Positions 1 to 11,612 of a stretch of DNA of 64,000 nucleotides are shown here, piece by piece. Every line of letters starts with the position of its first letter. Position 1 is the first letter of the stretch. The translations under genes and the position numbers were made by a program. The stretch covers positions 98,434 through 162,433 of the forward strand of contig JAIQDT010005834.1 of NCBI GenBank assembly GCA_021521415.1. The letters run 5' to 3'. The DNA is from Bidens hawaiensis. Taxonomy: Eukaryota > Streptophyta > Magnoliopsida > Asterales > Asteraceae. The notes under the pieces were generated by a model. That model was not told the DNA's origin, did no database searches, and was given only the letters and a program-made list of their open reading frames with translations.

Positions 1-2235
1 CGCTCCTGAACCCGCGGGAGGCTGATGGTCCCGCCCGGATGGGTACTCGCGCTCTAGACGAGAACGAGTTGCCCATCCTAGAACAAACGGCGGATCGGTT
101 CGTGGAGGTGTATCCGCTAGGCCATGAGATCCTTAGCGCCCGTCGGCCAGGTAAGGCGCTCTTCGACCCTCGACCCCTCAATGTTGAAACCTCTGCTGGA
201 ATTCCTCTAATCGTATGTTCTGATGAGGAATCCGCAGATGGTCATCCGTTGGTGCGGAAGAAGAAGGCTGCCGGCGGGAAGGGGAAGGAGAAGGTGGCCT
301 CCACAGCCGATCCAGCGCCTCGGTCTGACTCGGAGACCGAGAGCGAAGAGGTGGCGGGGAATCCCGGTGGTGACAAGATCACCATTCCGGAGGCTGTGAC
401 AACTGTCACCGAAGAGCCCAGGATGACAACGGTGACCGGCGTGAAGAGGCCGGCTCCATCGGGTTCATCCCCGCCCGTCCGTACTTTCAGGCTCAAGAAA
501 ACCCGTAAATATAAATTTCCTTTAGCTTTTATCTTCATAGCTTAATATCATTTAACACTTTTCTTTGTGCAGGCGTGGATGTTGACGCATTCCAGGGTGG
601 AGCGCAGAGGAGTACCTCCCCGCCAATGACGGTAGGCCCGGTCAGCCTACCTGAGGCGACGACCCAGGCGGCTGCGCCTGCGCCTGCTTCCACTGGTTCA
701 GTTGCTCACTCCGTTGAGCCGACTGTTCCAGTTGTGATGACGTCACCGCCGGCTGTGAGTGCTATTTTTACAGCATCTTTCACCGAGCCGGCGGTAACTT
801 TTGCTGCGGATTCCGCGGCGGCGACCGCGGCGGCTGCTACCATGCCCCCGCCATCGGCAACGACGGCCGATCCATCAGGTACGCATGGGGCTTCTCGCCA
901 ATCTCTGCCACCTTCCCATCTGCCTGACCTCTTGGATGGATTTCCGTTGGGTTCAGGTGATGGGTTCGGCGGTTATCGGCCTGTAATTGACCCTACAGGT
1001 GCGTAGGGTTCTTTTGGCCCATTTATATATATTTTTTATCATCTTTTCCTAACTGCTTTATGTTTTTTGCAGTGTCGGATTCCAATGAAGTGTATGTTCC
1101 ACGATGGAACATTCGCCGAGGAACAACCCTTCGCACCCCTGTGGAGTGCGTGGAATGGGCTCGTCACGCTGCTCCCAGTGGTGCGTTGGGGGAAGCCATG
1201 GCTAGCTACCAGGAGGGTAGGCTAAGCAATGAGCTTCGGGTTCTCCTGGCCCGGATGCAGCCGCGCGTCGAGCTGCTTTGTCGTGAAAACGACAAGTTGA
1301 AAGCAGCTCGCGCTAAAGAAGTGGCTCAGGCGCGGGCTGTCCGGGAGGAGAACCAAAGGCTTTTCGCCGTAGCTGCGGAAAAGGAGAAGGCCTTCAAGGC
1401 CCTCGAGGTTGAAGTTCAGGAACGACTCGAGGCCCGTTCCAAGGCTGCCCAAGATGTTAATGAACAGCTTCGGCTGGCTAAGGAAACTGCAAGGAACGCA
1501 ACCGAGAGGGCCACCAAGGCTGAAGCTGTTGCTGAGCCTCTACGCGTGGAGAATGAAGAACTTAAAGCCAAATTAGAGGCTCTCCAGCAGGCTCATGATG
1601 CCTTGGCGATGGAAGACGCCAAAAAGCTCCAAGAAATCCTGGACCAGAGGGGGGTGCTTGACCATGCTGAGCGTAAGCTGAAGGGCGTCGAAGAGGCTGC
1701 GGCTAAAGAAGTGTTGCTTGCCAACCTCAACAAGAGTGAAGCCGATCGCGCCCGTAACGAAGCTCAAGCTGCCCTCCAAGAAGCCCTGGTTGCCAAGGAA
1801 TGGCTTCTTCGAGAAGCGTTGTCTCAGGTAAGCTTTTCTTGTCTTTACGCTTTTCTTTGTAAATAGAAAAGGTTCTGATACTTGTGTATTTTCTTGTAGG
1901 TTGTGCATCGGGTCTTTGCTGAGACCTCTTACGATGATGCTATGAGCGCAGCCCTCAACGCTTCTCACGAGGATGGGGAAAAGGTCGGTTTCCTGCTTGG
2001 TCTAGGGTTCGTTGAGAAAGGCGTCCCGCCTTCCAACTTCCCTTTGTACAATGTTGATACTGAAGCTGTTTACGACCAAGCAGTGAATCAGTACGCCGCC
2101 TTCCCGCATCCGGTGGTGGAGAAGGTGAATGAAGTTGCTGCTGCTGATGATGGGCTAGCTATCCTTAAGGCTTTCCTTGAACTGCCACGCTCTACTGACG
2201 GTGCTGGTCCAAGTGGAAGTGGCCCTGAAGCCTGA
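1..2235 (+). CDS. Antisense extra ORF (aORF) of a Tat-type gypsy element, four exons, 5' partial
   Basis: The reading frame is open from base 3, so the true start lies left of the window. Exons are about 1-504, 573-998, 1073-1827 and 1900-2235 (TGA). The three introns are 68, 74 and 72 bp, begin GTAAAT, GTGCGT and GTAAGC, end TGTGCAG, TTTTGCAG and CTTGTAG, and join in frame (phases 1, 1, 0). Exon 1 encodes a linker with acidic and basic runs, exon 2 is rich in Ala, Pro, Thr and Ser, exon 3 is a long Ala/Glu/Lys heptad-like coiled coil (about 1200-1820), and exon 4 ends in a Gly/Ser tail. The gene faces a gag on the opposite strand. Tat-lineage elements are known to carry antisense ORFs after pol whose products have been related to the 'gypsy-type putative transposase' family. 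The expected N-terminal domain would be outside the window, so the family call is inference; the splicing model is well supported by frame. Confidence 0.72.
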
Positions 2236-2455
2236 TCCTGAAGATCCCTTCCCACTGCTAGGATAGATTTAGCTTGTATAGATTTATTTTCTTGTAGGCG
2301 GGTAGTTACCTGGCCATTCTTGTAATGAATCATTGTGAAATATAAATCTTTTTGCGGGTAAGACCGCTACTTTCGTTGGGTTCCTTGCTTTGTAAACGTT
2401 GTATGAGTTGCATACTTTAGTTTAAATTAGCAATTTTCCAAGTGTTTAGAATAAG
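2236..2455. other. 3' flank of the antisense gene
   Basis: AT-rich, non-coding. It probably holds the 3' UTR of the plus-strand spliced gene; 'aatgaatcattgtgaaatat' near 2325 resembles a plant polyadenylation region, but no canonical AATAAA is seen. Confidence 0.4.
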
Positions 2456-2893
2456 TTAACCTTTGAACGTGGTAGATAGGTGTGAAGTTTTGCTTCCTCT
2501 TCCGTGATTGTGCGGGTAGGACCGTCACTTGCACGTAGTAGGATGGCTAAACTTTACCTATATCTGACCTGCGTGTAGGTTTTCCTCATCCTTTTGAGGA
2601 TAACCTTTGAACGTGGTAGATAATAGGTGTGAAGTTTTGCTTCCTCTTTCGTGATTGTGCGGGTAGGACCGTCACTTGTACGTAGTAGGATGGCTAAACT
2701 TTACCATCTGACCTGCGTGTAGGTTTTCCTCATCCTTTCTGAGGATAAGTTAACCTTTGAACGTGGTAGATAATAGGTGTGAAGTTTTGCTTCCTCTTTC
2801 GTGATTGTGCGGGTAGGACCGTCACTTGCACTTAGTAGGATGGCTAAACTTTACCTTTATCTGACCTGCGTGTTGGTTTTCCTCATCCTTTTG
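2456..2893. repeat. Tandem repeat array I, about 145-150 bp unit, three copies
   Basis: Copies begin with TAACCTTTGAACGTGGTAGA near 2456, 2601 and 2751. Each contains GTGAAGTTTTGCTTCCTCTT, then a 'gcgggtaggaccgtcactt' block, and ends with 'tcctcatcctt'. They differ by small indels. The array lies between the antisense gene and the gag/integrase ORF, as is common in the 3' non-coding part of Tat/Ogre-type elements. Confidence 0.85.
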
Positions 2894-2910
2894 TTAGAAA
2901 TTCTGTTTTG

Positions 2911-3364
2911 AACCGTTCGACGCGCGGTTGTCAATAGGTTAGTGTTCAGTTCCCTTTTTCATGATTCATGCGGATAGACCGGCACTTTCATTTAATGGGA
3001 CTGAACTTTTCCCCTTCGACTGACCTGCGTGAAGGTTTGTCGTTTTTTGGGTTTATGCGGGTTTTGCCGCCTTCCCCACGCAACGACTTTCCACGTATTT
3101 ATGCGGTGAAAACCGGCATATCCGTGTTGAATAAATTAACCGTTCGACGCGCGGTTGTCAATAGGTTAGTGTTCAGTTCCCTTTTTCATGATTCATGCGG
3201 ATAGACCGGCACTTTCATTTAGTGGGATAACTGAACTTTTCCCCTTCAACTGACCTGCGTGAAGGTTTGTCGTTTTTTGGGTTTATGCGGGTTTTGCCGC
3301 CTTCCCCACGCAACGACTCACACTTATGTATGCGGTGAAAACCGGCATTAGTGTTGATAGTTCA
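2911..3364. repeat. Tandem repeat array II, 227 bp unit, two copies
   Basis: Two copies start at 2911 and 3138 with AACCGTTCGACGCGCGGTTG and end near 'gaaaaccggcat'. They share distant structure with array I (a 'gcggataga ccggcact' block and 'tgacctgcgtg'), so both arrays may descend from one ancestral unit. Short plus-strand ORFs across here are only repeat read-through. Confidence 0.85.
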
Positions 3365-3413
3365 TAAAAATGTAAAATCATCAGCGTCAATGTTTTAAGG
3401 AGAATCATTTCCA

Positions 3414-5099
3414 TTAGAAGTGGCTCTTGGCCTTTTCTTTACATATTTGGAATTGATTTACATGCAAACTGTGTAAATGAGCTCCCTTCCATGTTGTTGG
3501 GATGGGAGTGCCATCGAGCCGATACGCACCTGGTTCGGGATCTCGTTCTTTACGCAGCATGTAGTCTCCGCATTGAAGCTGGAATTTTATTCGTGTTTTC
3601 CCCAGCTGGGGTTCTACACGCATCAGCCTGCTCAGCGTTCATTGCGCCACGAGGTGCGCGAGCGTCCCATCTCTGACAAATGCTTCGACCATGTCCTTCA
3701 CGTCTATGCATTCTTCGGTGTTGTGGCCTTTTGTCCTGTGAAAGTCATAGTATTTGCTCCGATCAGCATTGTGACGATGTCGGATTATTTGAGGCTTTGG
3801 CCATGGGAGCTCCTCAGTGGCGAATATCTCGGTGACGCTTTTGGTGAGCGGCGTCCATCGGGAGTTCTTATTGGACTGTACGTTATCCCTTCCGCCTAAC
3901 CGATGCTGCAAGCCGGATGAGGTGTCAAAGTTTACCCTTGACTGCCAAATGCCTAGCTTCCGCTTTTTGTTTAATCGGGTGGTGAGAACGTTGTCTTCTC
4001 TTGTTTTCTGGGTGTAGAGGTTTGTGCTCTGTGGGAGATCTCTACCCAGTTGCTTCTCCGTTTCCGCAAAGCGTTTAGCTGCTGTCATGATGGCATCCCA
4101 TGTGGATGGCATGCCATCTTTACCCGTTAGGGTGCGGATGAGCTCTGGGTCGTTCGCGCCCTGGATAAAGGCAGTGCGAACAAGGTCTTCGCTAATGTTA
4201 CCCAGACTTAGCTTCTTCGAGTTGAAGCGAGTGATGAAGTCTAGCAAAGATTCATCTTTTTCTCGAATGCACTTGAGGATTGTCCATTGCTCCTCGGTGT
4301 ACTTTCTTTCCTGGCTGAAGTGTTGGCTAAACTTCTGTTGGAAGTCAGCCCAGTCGTAGATGTGGTTGACCGGTAGACGATCGAACCACGCTCTAGCAGC
4401 CCCGACCAGTGTCATTTGGAACATGTAACACCATGTAGGTTACGTCCAACTACTGACGGTTGCCCCCGCTATGAATCTGTTCAAATGATCATCTGGGTCG
4501 GATATACCATCATATGTGCCTATGCTGGACATTTGTTTGGCACTTTTTGGGGCAATTGCTTCCGCAATGTCCCTTGCAAATTTGGACGTTCCCGCATTTG
4601 CAACGTTCGGTCTGAATGTCTTGGAGAAGTCTCGTGGACTTCCACCTGTGCTTTTTGGTTTGAAGGCTTGTCCGAAATGCCTTCTCGGTTGGGAGTCCGT
4701 TTCCTTACGCTTCCCTTTTGCCCTATGGCGAGGGTTCGCGTCGGAGTCGGACTCCTCCGAGTCATCGTCCCAATATCCTTCGAATTCGTCAGCCTGTTGG
4801 ACGGAACGCAAGCGTTCGTCCAACTCAGCTTGGAATTCCTTTTGACGTGCCTCCGCCCATGCCTTAACCTCATAGAGTGTTTGGCGGGGGAGTCTTGTTC
4901 GTTTCTCTAACTGGGCATCGGTGAATCCCAGTGAGCGATTATTTACTGCACTTGCCCCAGCTTGGGTAACTGGGGTAGTGTTCGTAAAATTTACTTCACT
5001 TGCCCCGGCTTGGGTAGCCGGGGTAGTGTTTGTAAAAACTGTGTTGCCGGTATTCCCCCCAGTAGCTGGGGTTGTGGTTACCGGAGTTTCTTTAACCAT
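3414..5099 (-). pseudogene. gag: Tat-type gag fused in frame to integrase C-terminal tail, pol deleted, two nonsense codons
   Basis: Read from 5099 downward, one frame encodes three parts. (i) An acidic N-terminal region, 5099-4443. (ii) A retrotransposon gag domain, about 4430-4050, with 'ARAWFDRLP', 'FSQHF' and 'LLDFITRFN', followed near 3730 by the post-gag box 'DFHRTKGHNTEEC'. (iii) After a TGA at 3639-3641, a segment with 'FQLQCGDYMLRK' and 'PIPTTWKGAHLHSLHV', which I read as the C-terminal integrase tail of Tat elements. Stops are TAA at 4440-4442 and TGA at 3639-3641; all three parts stay in the same frame. Protease, RT, RNase H and the integrase core are absent. This is either an internal deletion or a non-autonomous subfamily. 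A full Tat gag-pol is several times longer. Confidence 0.75.
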
Positions 5100-5148
5100 C
5101 TTAGAAGTTTGAAAAAACTGGAGAAAAATAAAGTTCTAGCTTTATGCA

Positions 5149-5160
5149 CGGATGGCGCCA
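5149..5160 (-). promoter_or_regulatory. Primer binding site of the Tat-type element
   Basis: On the minus strand TGGCGCCATCCG begins one base after the predicted LTR end (5162). TGGCGCC is the usual PBS start for Athila/Tat elements. Bases after the seventh diverge from tRNA-Asp, so the primer identity is uncertain. Confidence 0.6.
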
Positions 5161-5459
5161 ATGAAGAAACACTAAGTGAACCCACGGGCAGATTACTGGT
5201 AACCTGGGGGTTAGATAGATGTTTCCCACGAGGGGTTAGACCCTGAGAAGATGGTTCTTCTGATAACCTGCAAAACAGACACCGTGAGCTTGTCACTGAG
5301 AAGGGGGGGGGGGGGGTTCCTCCTTGTGACCACCCTCCGGCGTGAGAATCAGACTAGATTGCTCTTTAAATATAAATGTATATTAAGAGATTGCTAGAGC
5401 AGATATCAGGTATAATATGATGATAATATGTTGAGATCTGATGATCATACCATTTGTGG

Positions 5460-5467
5460 TATTTATA
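5460..5467 (-). promoter_or_regulatory. TATA box in Tat LTR
   Basis: TATAAATA on the minus strand. Transcription would start about 30 bp downstream (near 5430) and run through the PBS into gag. Confidence 0.5.
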
Positions 5468-5511
5468 GCCGAAGGTAGGTTTCCAAGGAGGTGTGGCCGG
5501 CTGCAACAGTG

Positions 5512-5677
5512 TTCCTGTTCCACCAACAGTGGCCTACGCACGTGCCCTGCTGGTAGTTGGTGGGTAGGCAGCGACTGATAGTGACCAGGCCTGCTGTGTA
5601 CTATTCCTTTTCCACCAACTGCCGGCTACGCACGTGGTATGGCAGTAGTTGGTGAGTAGGCAGCGGCTAATAGTGAC
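5512..5677. repeat. Direct duplication of about 75 bp in the LTR U3
   Basis: Two diverged copies (5512-5587 and 5605-5677) share 'ttccaccaac', 'ctacgcacgtg', 'tagttggtg' and 'taggcagcg'. They lie just upstream of the minus-strand TATA box, where LTR enhancer repeats are typical. CACGTG-containing blocks (cgcacgtg) occur in both. Confidence 0.6.
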
Positions 5678-6144
5678 ACAGTACAGGAGCATGCTGCTCG
5701 CCATACTGTGTCAGTAAGCTGTCGTATCTTTAGTCAGATCTTTTTCCCATACCTCGTCAGGTACAGTACAGAAGATCTTCCCGTATCGTACGGACTGGCT
5801 TATTTGGGCGGGAGTATTCCCCCTCCCGCCCTTGTGCGGGATTGTTCCCGGCTTTGCTCATTCCCTTAGGTGACACTGAGTGATTGAGAGCTAAGTGCCT
5901 TGTGCGTGTAGCCTTGCTGCGCGGGTGGCCTTCCCTGATGGCTTGTATCCGAAGCTGCGGGAACAGGCGGAGTCCTTCACCATCGGGAGGCATTTCCTGC
6001 GGGACCAGCTTGCGTACTGCGCGTAAGGACGTCACGTCTCTGAGCATGGTTGGTCCTGCGGATCCAGTTGGTTTCTGCGCAGACGTCCCTCTTCAAGGTG
6101 AGTCTTGCGGGTCCAACTGGGCTCTGCTGGGACCTACCTCTTCA

Positions 6145-7174
6145 CCTGGATTCTGTTTTCTCCCTCCATTGAATGTAATGTCGCAAATTTTTGTTCACCT
6201 GTTGGTGAAATTGTAAATTGATGGATATGTGAATTGATACGGGGGATGTATTGGACTTCGTTGATTCTAGGAAATATTTGATTGTTGTTGCGGATATTGC
6301 TACTGATTGTGGTGTTGTTTGTTTTTGATGAGGTAGCTGCATCTTTTCTTGTTAATATCTAATCTCAATTTTATAAAATGTGTTGTTATGAGATTTAGTT
6401 CAGTTGTCATTGGCATGCATTCCGGAATTAACAACCTAAATAAATAGCACACATTGATTAATTATTATCATGCTTTTTTTTAGTGACACTGATCTAGATA
6501 GATGATGACAACTATTTTAAATTAAAGACCGGCTTGATTGTGTTGGATGAGTTATATGCTGTTATTAGATCATCTTGAATAATTCATGTTGTGGGATAAA
6601 AGTGTTGACATCATAGCATTGTTTATTATTAAACTTCAGATTCCAAGAAGCAAAATCAAGAAAAGATCTAAAGAGGAGTTGGAGTAGCGCCATAGTTTTT
6701 GGTCGCTTTTACTTGTAAATTGGCATATCAAACGATTGATCACAGCAATGAAACTTACTAGCTACACAAGGATTACTTTGATTGACAACAGAAAGCTCAT
6801 GGTAAACAGTTACAATTTCTCAAGAAATTTACTGTTAATAAATTAAACCGAGCTTAGTGAGCTCGGTACATCCAGATTTAAAAAAATAGCAAAAGATAAA
6901 TCCATGTAGACAGCTTACGCATATGCATTCTATCATCATGTCACAATCCCATTTGAATCATAACATATTTTTATTAAGTTTTCATAAAATAAAAAAATTA
7001 AATATATCGTACTTTTCTTTTCTATACAAAAAGCATATATGGAAATGAGTGAAATAATCATTATATTTAGGGACGCAAACTGAGTGGTGCTAACGGGTGA
7101 CGTGTCAAACTTGATCTGTACATGACACAATGTCACACCCATGAACACTAATATTTCAAAATTCTTTATTTACA
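6145..7174. other. AT-rich intergenic DNA, no gene seen
   Basis: No ORF with recognisable composition, no splice-consistent exon chain and no clear repeat. Short ORFs here look random. Confidence 0.6.
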
Positions 7175-7694
7175 GTTAGAGGTGTTATTCGGGTTGTTCG
7201 GGTTTGAGTTTAATGCAAATTGACCTAAAAACCAACCCAAGTTAGGTTGGACTTCTCGGGTTTCGGGTTGAATGGGTTGGGTTTTAAAAGTTAAAAAATA
7301 TATATTAATCTTTAACAAGCATTCATATTTAACAAGCATAATGATATACAAAAGTAAAATATGCCCTTGTTAATATGGTATTTAAAGCCACATGCATATA
7401 CTAATGCCTCTGAACATAATATAAATCATATGGACCACGTTTACAAAATTTGGAGTGAAAATCAGAAAGATCACCAAGTTGATGTGATAAATACAGGGAC
7501 AAAATAAAACTTTCATTCACTTTTGACTACATTGACTTATTCGGGTTGCTCGGGTCAACCCGAATATGAGTATTTCAACCCAAATACCAACCCGACTACA
7601 TGGTTTTGGGTTCGGGCTAGGCACTTAACCGGATCGGGTTGTTCGGGTCTCGGGTCACTCCGGTACTCAGCTATGGTTAAAAAGGACACCCCTA
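7175..7694. mobile_element. Non-autonomous hAT-like DNA transposon, about 520 bp
   Basis: The left end reads GTTAGAGGTGTTATTCGGG and the right end ends ACACCCCTA, giving imperfect inverted ends around TAGRGGTGT. Subterminal zones at both ends (7190-7280, 7540-7660) are full of CGGGTT/AACCCG words, a common arrangement in plant hAT elements. ATTTACA is present directly outside both ends (7168-7174 and 7695-7701) as a target duplication. The middle (7300-7530) is AT-rich and codes for nothing. Confidence 0.7.
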
Positions 7695-7701
7695 ATTTAC
7701 A

Positions 7702-9198
7702 TAATATTTTTTTTATTTTTTTGAATCAGTTATGTTTTAATCCAATTTATTTTATAAACTTTTGATCTTTGGAAAAGATTACCCAAATAGTTTATGTTAT
7801 TGTTACCTAAACACATTATAAATAAGGGTCAAACAGTCACAAACACCACCCATCTAATGTAACAATTCTCTTCGATTCTGACGATGTTAGTATATTCTTG
7901 TTAGATCAGTTATATATTCTTTGTTTTTAGTTCAATTTGTTGTCAAATATCGTATAACTTAATTGTTATCATTTCTTTTTGCTATTCAGTATCCGGATAC
8001 ACCTAATAGCTTGGACATGTAGACGATGTTGTTTTGAGAAATTAATTTTGATTTTGAGATGGGAACAACGAAAACAATGGTTCTGCAGGCCACACTAAGG
8101 TAATTAATTATCATAACGAAATATTTATGGTTTAAAATTCTCACATCTATATTAAGATATTTTACATGTGTAAGATATTTTGTCAGAAAACAGAACAGGT
8201 TAATGGAAAGCAACTACTCAATCTACGGAATTCTTTAGAACTCTACAATGTTGATAAATGCGTTTATTGATGCCGAAAAGCTGGATGCTTTTTAATTTGT
8301 AAGTGAAAATAAATCTATAATATTCAAATTAGTTTTACATTATTTACCATCACTCTCCATGATCTTAAACCGGTTCATTGTCATTGCTTAAATAGGTTTC
8401 TAGGTCATTATCAACCTCAAATTGGTAGACCTGCAATGTGGGAGTTGGATTCCGATCATTGTTTAAATAGGTTTATGATGTTTTGCTGCTGCCTGTTGCA
8501 GTTTTGCTATTTATTTTGATGTTGGGTTGGTGTTTTTATGTTTTTTCATCCTGGAACATTTTTGGTTTTGGTGTAAATAAATAATAATTATGTCCTTTAT
8601 TTAAACGAATAAATATAAACCAAACCCAAAAAACAAAAGAAAAAAACATGGTGTTTTGGTTTTCTTGAGTTTTAGTAATAACAAGTTCAATAAATAATAA
8701 TCATGTCCTATATTTAACTCTATTGAAAATGACCTTCCTTGCATATGTTATGGATTAGTTATAAATTTTTGGTTTGTTTATTTGTTTCAGCACTGAAGAT
8801 CTTATCTGTAATTCTTTTCATCTTTAATTTGTATTAGGGTAAAACCGTTTTAGTGGAGACCCAAACTAGTTGGTTATTTTCATCTGCACAAGCTTGTCAC
8901 AAGGACTCCTCAAAATTACCATGGTTGACCAAATTAGCTATTTAATTGAGTTGATGCATTAGTATAAAACACAACTCGAAGTAACCATATAAAAGTAAAT
9001 TGGTTGAAATGGCAAGTGTCAGTACCATACTTGCACCGTAAGAAACTAATTCGACAGTATATATTATTTTTTGAATAAGAATTATCGGAAGTACTTATAC
9101 AATATATCACTAGATGCTAGCTAAATTTACATAAACGAGTTTCACATTGTAAGTTGTCGGCGCCGCAGTATCGCGTGGATTCCCTACTAGTATATATA
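7702..9198. other. AT-rich intergenic DNA, no gene seen
   Basis: Only short random ORFs. A phrase 'aataggttt' recurs near 8390 and 8463 but does not form a clear repeat. Confidence 0.55.
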
Positions 9199-9740
9199 TA
9201 TATATGACGAGGATCCTAAGAGCATTTTTTAAAATTGAGAAATTTAAGAATCATTTTAGGTCACAAAAAATAACTCTTAGAGAAATATTAAAAAAACTAT
9301 AAAATGAAAAAAAAAGGAAAGAAAAAAAAGTATTTTTCATCCTGATTTCATAAAAAATAACCTAATTATATATACATATGTATATTTTTATTTAATATAG
9401 ATTTACATAATGTACACATATTTACATTATCATTCATCTTAATTGTACATATGTGTATAAAAGATAAAATGTATAAAATAAAAAAAAAAGTATTATACAT
9501 ATATGTATAATTTTGGTAAACCGATTATTTTTTTATTTTTTTTATTTTTTACTTTATTTTTCATAATACCGGGATGAAAAATAAAAATTTTTAGTTTTTT
9601 ATTTTTTTTATTTTCGTGTTTTTTTTTTGTTTTATAATATTTTTATTTTTCTTAAAAAAGTTTTGTTTTTTTGCAAAATTTTTCTCAAAGTTCTTAATTT
9701 TAAAATGATTCTCACATGATCCCTATTTTATATATATATA
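9199..9740. mobile_element. Possible MITE inserted in a (TA)n tract
   Basis: An AT-only block lies between two (TA)n runs (about 9189-9204 and 9729-9742). Its edges are roughly complementary: 'aggatcctaagagcat...aaaattgagaa' on the left, and the complement of 'ttcttaattttaaaatgatt...gatccct' on the right. This fits a MITE with long degenerate inverted ends in a TA microsatellite, but low complexity makes chance similarity possible. Confidence 0.35.
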
Positions 9741-10641
9741 TAAGCCTGCACCAATGACCTATTGGTTTAATGATATGGTTCTCCTCTCACTTATATATTA
9801 ATGCTATGCGTTGTGAGATAACTAGCAAAAAAATCAGTGCCACGTAAAATAGCTAGCCGCATGTTAATTTATGCTTTTTGGGGAGTAAGAAGCCCCTTTG
9901 ACATCTCTTCATCTGCAAATAATTCTCGATTATAAGTTAACAAGCCACTACCTTGTTAAAATAATTATTAAACTAAATAAAAAACCAATACAAATAACAG
10001 AAGTGGTTTAGTGGGGTAATGTGGATTTTATTGAGTGGTCCATACAATTAATTGGTAGAACAAAAAAGTGAATTGTGTGCCCGACTGTGGAGTGTCATTA
10101 CTGGAATGGCGAGAATGGCCACGGCTCCAGTTAATGAATAGTCCGATGTGGTGTTCAAATTTTTGTAACCACAAGATAAATGTAAAATTCTATTGTTAAA
10201 AAGATATAGAAGGCTGCACATTTAACTTGTTATTATATATAAACAAAAACTACAAAAAGGAATTAATAAAACCAATTAAATACCAACATTGAAAAATAAT
10301 AAGCAGGTAATATTATGAGTTTTCATGCCGTCACACCCACCCACTTTACAAAACATGATCCCAAATCACTTGAACATGGAATGGGCATCCGAAATTCAAT
10401 TATTGTACTTCTGCTGAACACATTGAAATGAAGGTACCCAATAATCAGATATAACTAGTACTTAAATAAACCAAGTCCAGTTGTTCAAATTTACTATTTA
10501 GAGCACCCACAACGCAAGGTTTGTTGATGTTCGGCCATTAATGAGGCAGGGGACAAATGAGGGAGAAGGATGAGTGCGTTATGGGGTGATTTGTGTGGGA
10601 AGATTTTGCGTGTGTGTGTGTGTGTGGGGGGGGGGGTTGTT
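9741..10641. other. AT-rich intergenic DNA ending in (TG)n and a G-run
   Basis: No gene seen. GAGCACCCACAACG at 10501 resembles the start of a common plant MITE class, but I cannot find its other end. A (TG)n tract and an 11-base G-run (about 10609-10636) abut the LTR that starts at 10642. Confidence 0.5.
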
Positions 10642-10960
10642 TGTCAGGACCGTGATTTCGTGACACAAACAACTTAATCGACAAGAATACTCACGAAATA
10701 CAAATATGTAAAGACCTCTTGACAATAGCCATCAGAATCAGCTAGAATCAGGAAGTTGCTTATAGTAGTAAGTATACTAAAAGAAAGACACACAATCAAC
10801 TCAAAAGATTTCCATCATATTAATTAGTCATAAACGTACAGCGAAAAACTTTTGGGGTTTTAGGTGAGAAAGTCAGGTGCGGCGACCTATGAGAGAATAA
10901 TCAGTATGTTCTCAAAAGGTGTGCTAAAAGGCTGTGTCCCATCACTGAGACGTATCATTC

Positions 10961-10968
10961 TATTTATA
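10961..10968 (-). promoter_or_regulatory. TATA box 1 of LTR A
   Basis: TATAAATA on the minus strand in duplicated unit 1. Confidence 0.45.
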
Positions 10969-11604
10969 GGCACCCCTACAGTCTTTCTAGAAACCCTAAT
11001 AATAACAAAACATATTCAAAATAAACACAAGTGTCAAAACAGGTCTTCGAGTAAACATAATCCTTTGTCGAGTAGACCCGGTAATCAACGAGTGTGCTCG
11101 GAGCATTCTTCAAGTAGACTTTACATGGAATATTTTCATAAGAGAGTATTCCTCCCAAGCAGATTTCAATCTTCTTAATGTATCCAAACTTTGCTTGGAC
11201 ATATCCCGTGAGCAAACATGTTCTTGCTCGAATCTATTCAATCTTGGACTTAGACTTATTGGAGCAAAACTAAATATACTTGGTACTGTAGCTTTGATTG
11301 CGATTGAACTATGCTCGGAGTAACACTTGGTATAAATTCCATAGACTCCCTTCAAGCATACTTGAGATTCTTCTTTATTAAATCCTTACTCGACCCACCA
11401 GGTTACTTGTGAACTTGGTTTAAGCTTAGATTTATCAAGTCTTTGCTAGGATACAAACCATACTTGATTAAAGAACAACCTTGCTCGAAAAAGTGTAGCT
11501 TGCTCGAAGCTTTACACTTAGAAGAATGCCCTATGAGAGAATAATCAATAAGTTCTTGAAAGGTGTGCTAAAGGGCCGTGTCCCATCAATGAGACGTATA
11601 TTTC

Positions 11605-11612
11605 TATTTATA
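11605..11612 (-). promoter_or_regulatory. TATA box 2 of LTR A
   Basis: TATAAATA on the minus strand in duplicated unit 2, in the same local context as the box at 10961. The LTR therefore carries two potential core promoters. Confidence 0.45.

Larger units (their letters stand above)
5162..6144 (-). repeat. 5' LTR of the Tat-type gypsy element
   Basis: In plus orientation it starts TGAAG at 5162 and the best outer end is CTTCA at 6140-6144, giving 5-bp inverted termini and about 983 bp. A second CTTCA at 6091-6095 is an alternative end. It contains a minus-strand TATA box, an internal duplication and a G-run of 13-14 bases near 5305-5317. GC content drops sharply after about 6150, which supports the edge. 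The partner LTR is outside the window, so neither the length nor a TSD can be confirmed. Confidence 0.6.

Noticed and set aside
1060..1866. Cellular coiled-coil protein gene
   Set aside because: Location opposite a Tat gag inside one LTR element and the flanking element-type tandem arrays favour an element-borne antisense ORF; not fully excluded.
7523..7765. 80-aa ORF on the plus strand
   Set aside because: It reads through the CGGGTT-rich subterminal repeats of the hAT-like element; composition is repeat-driven.
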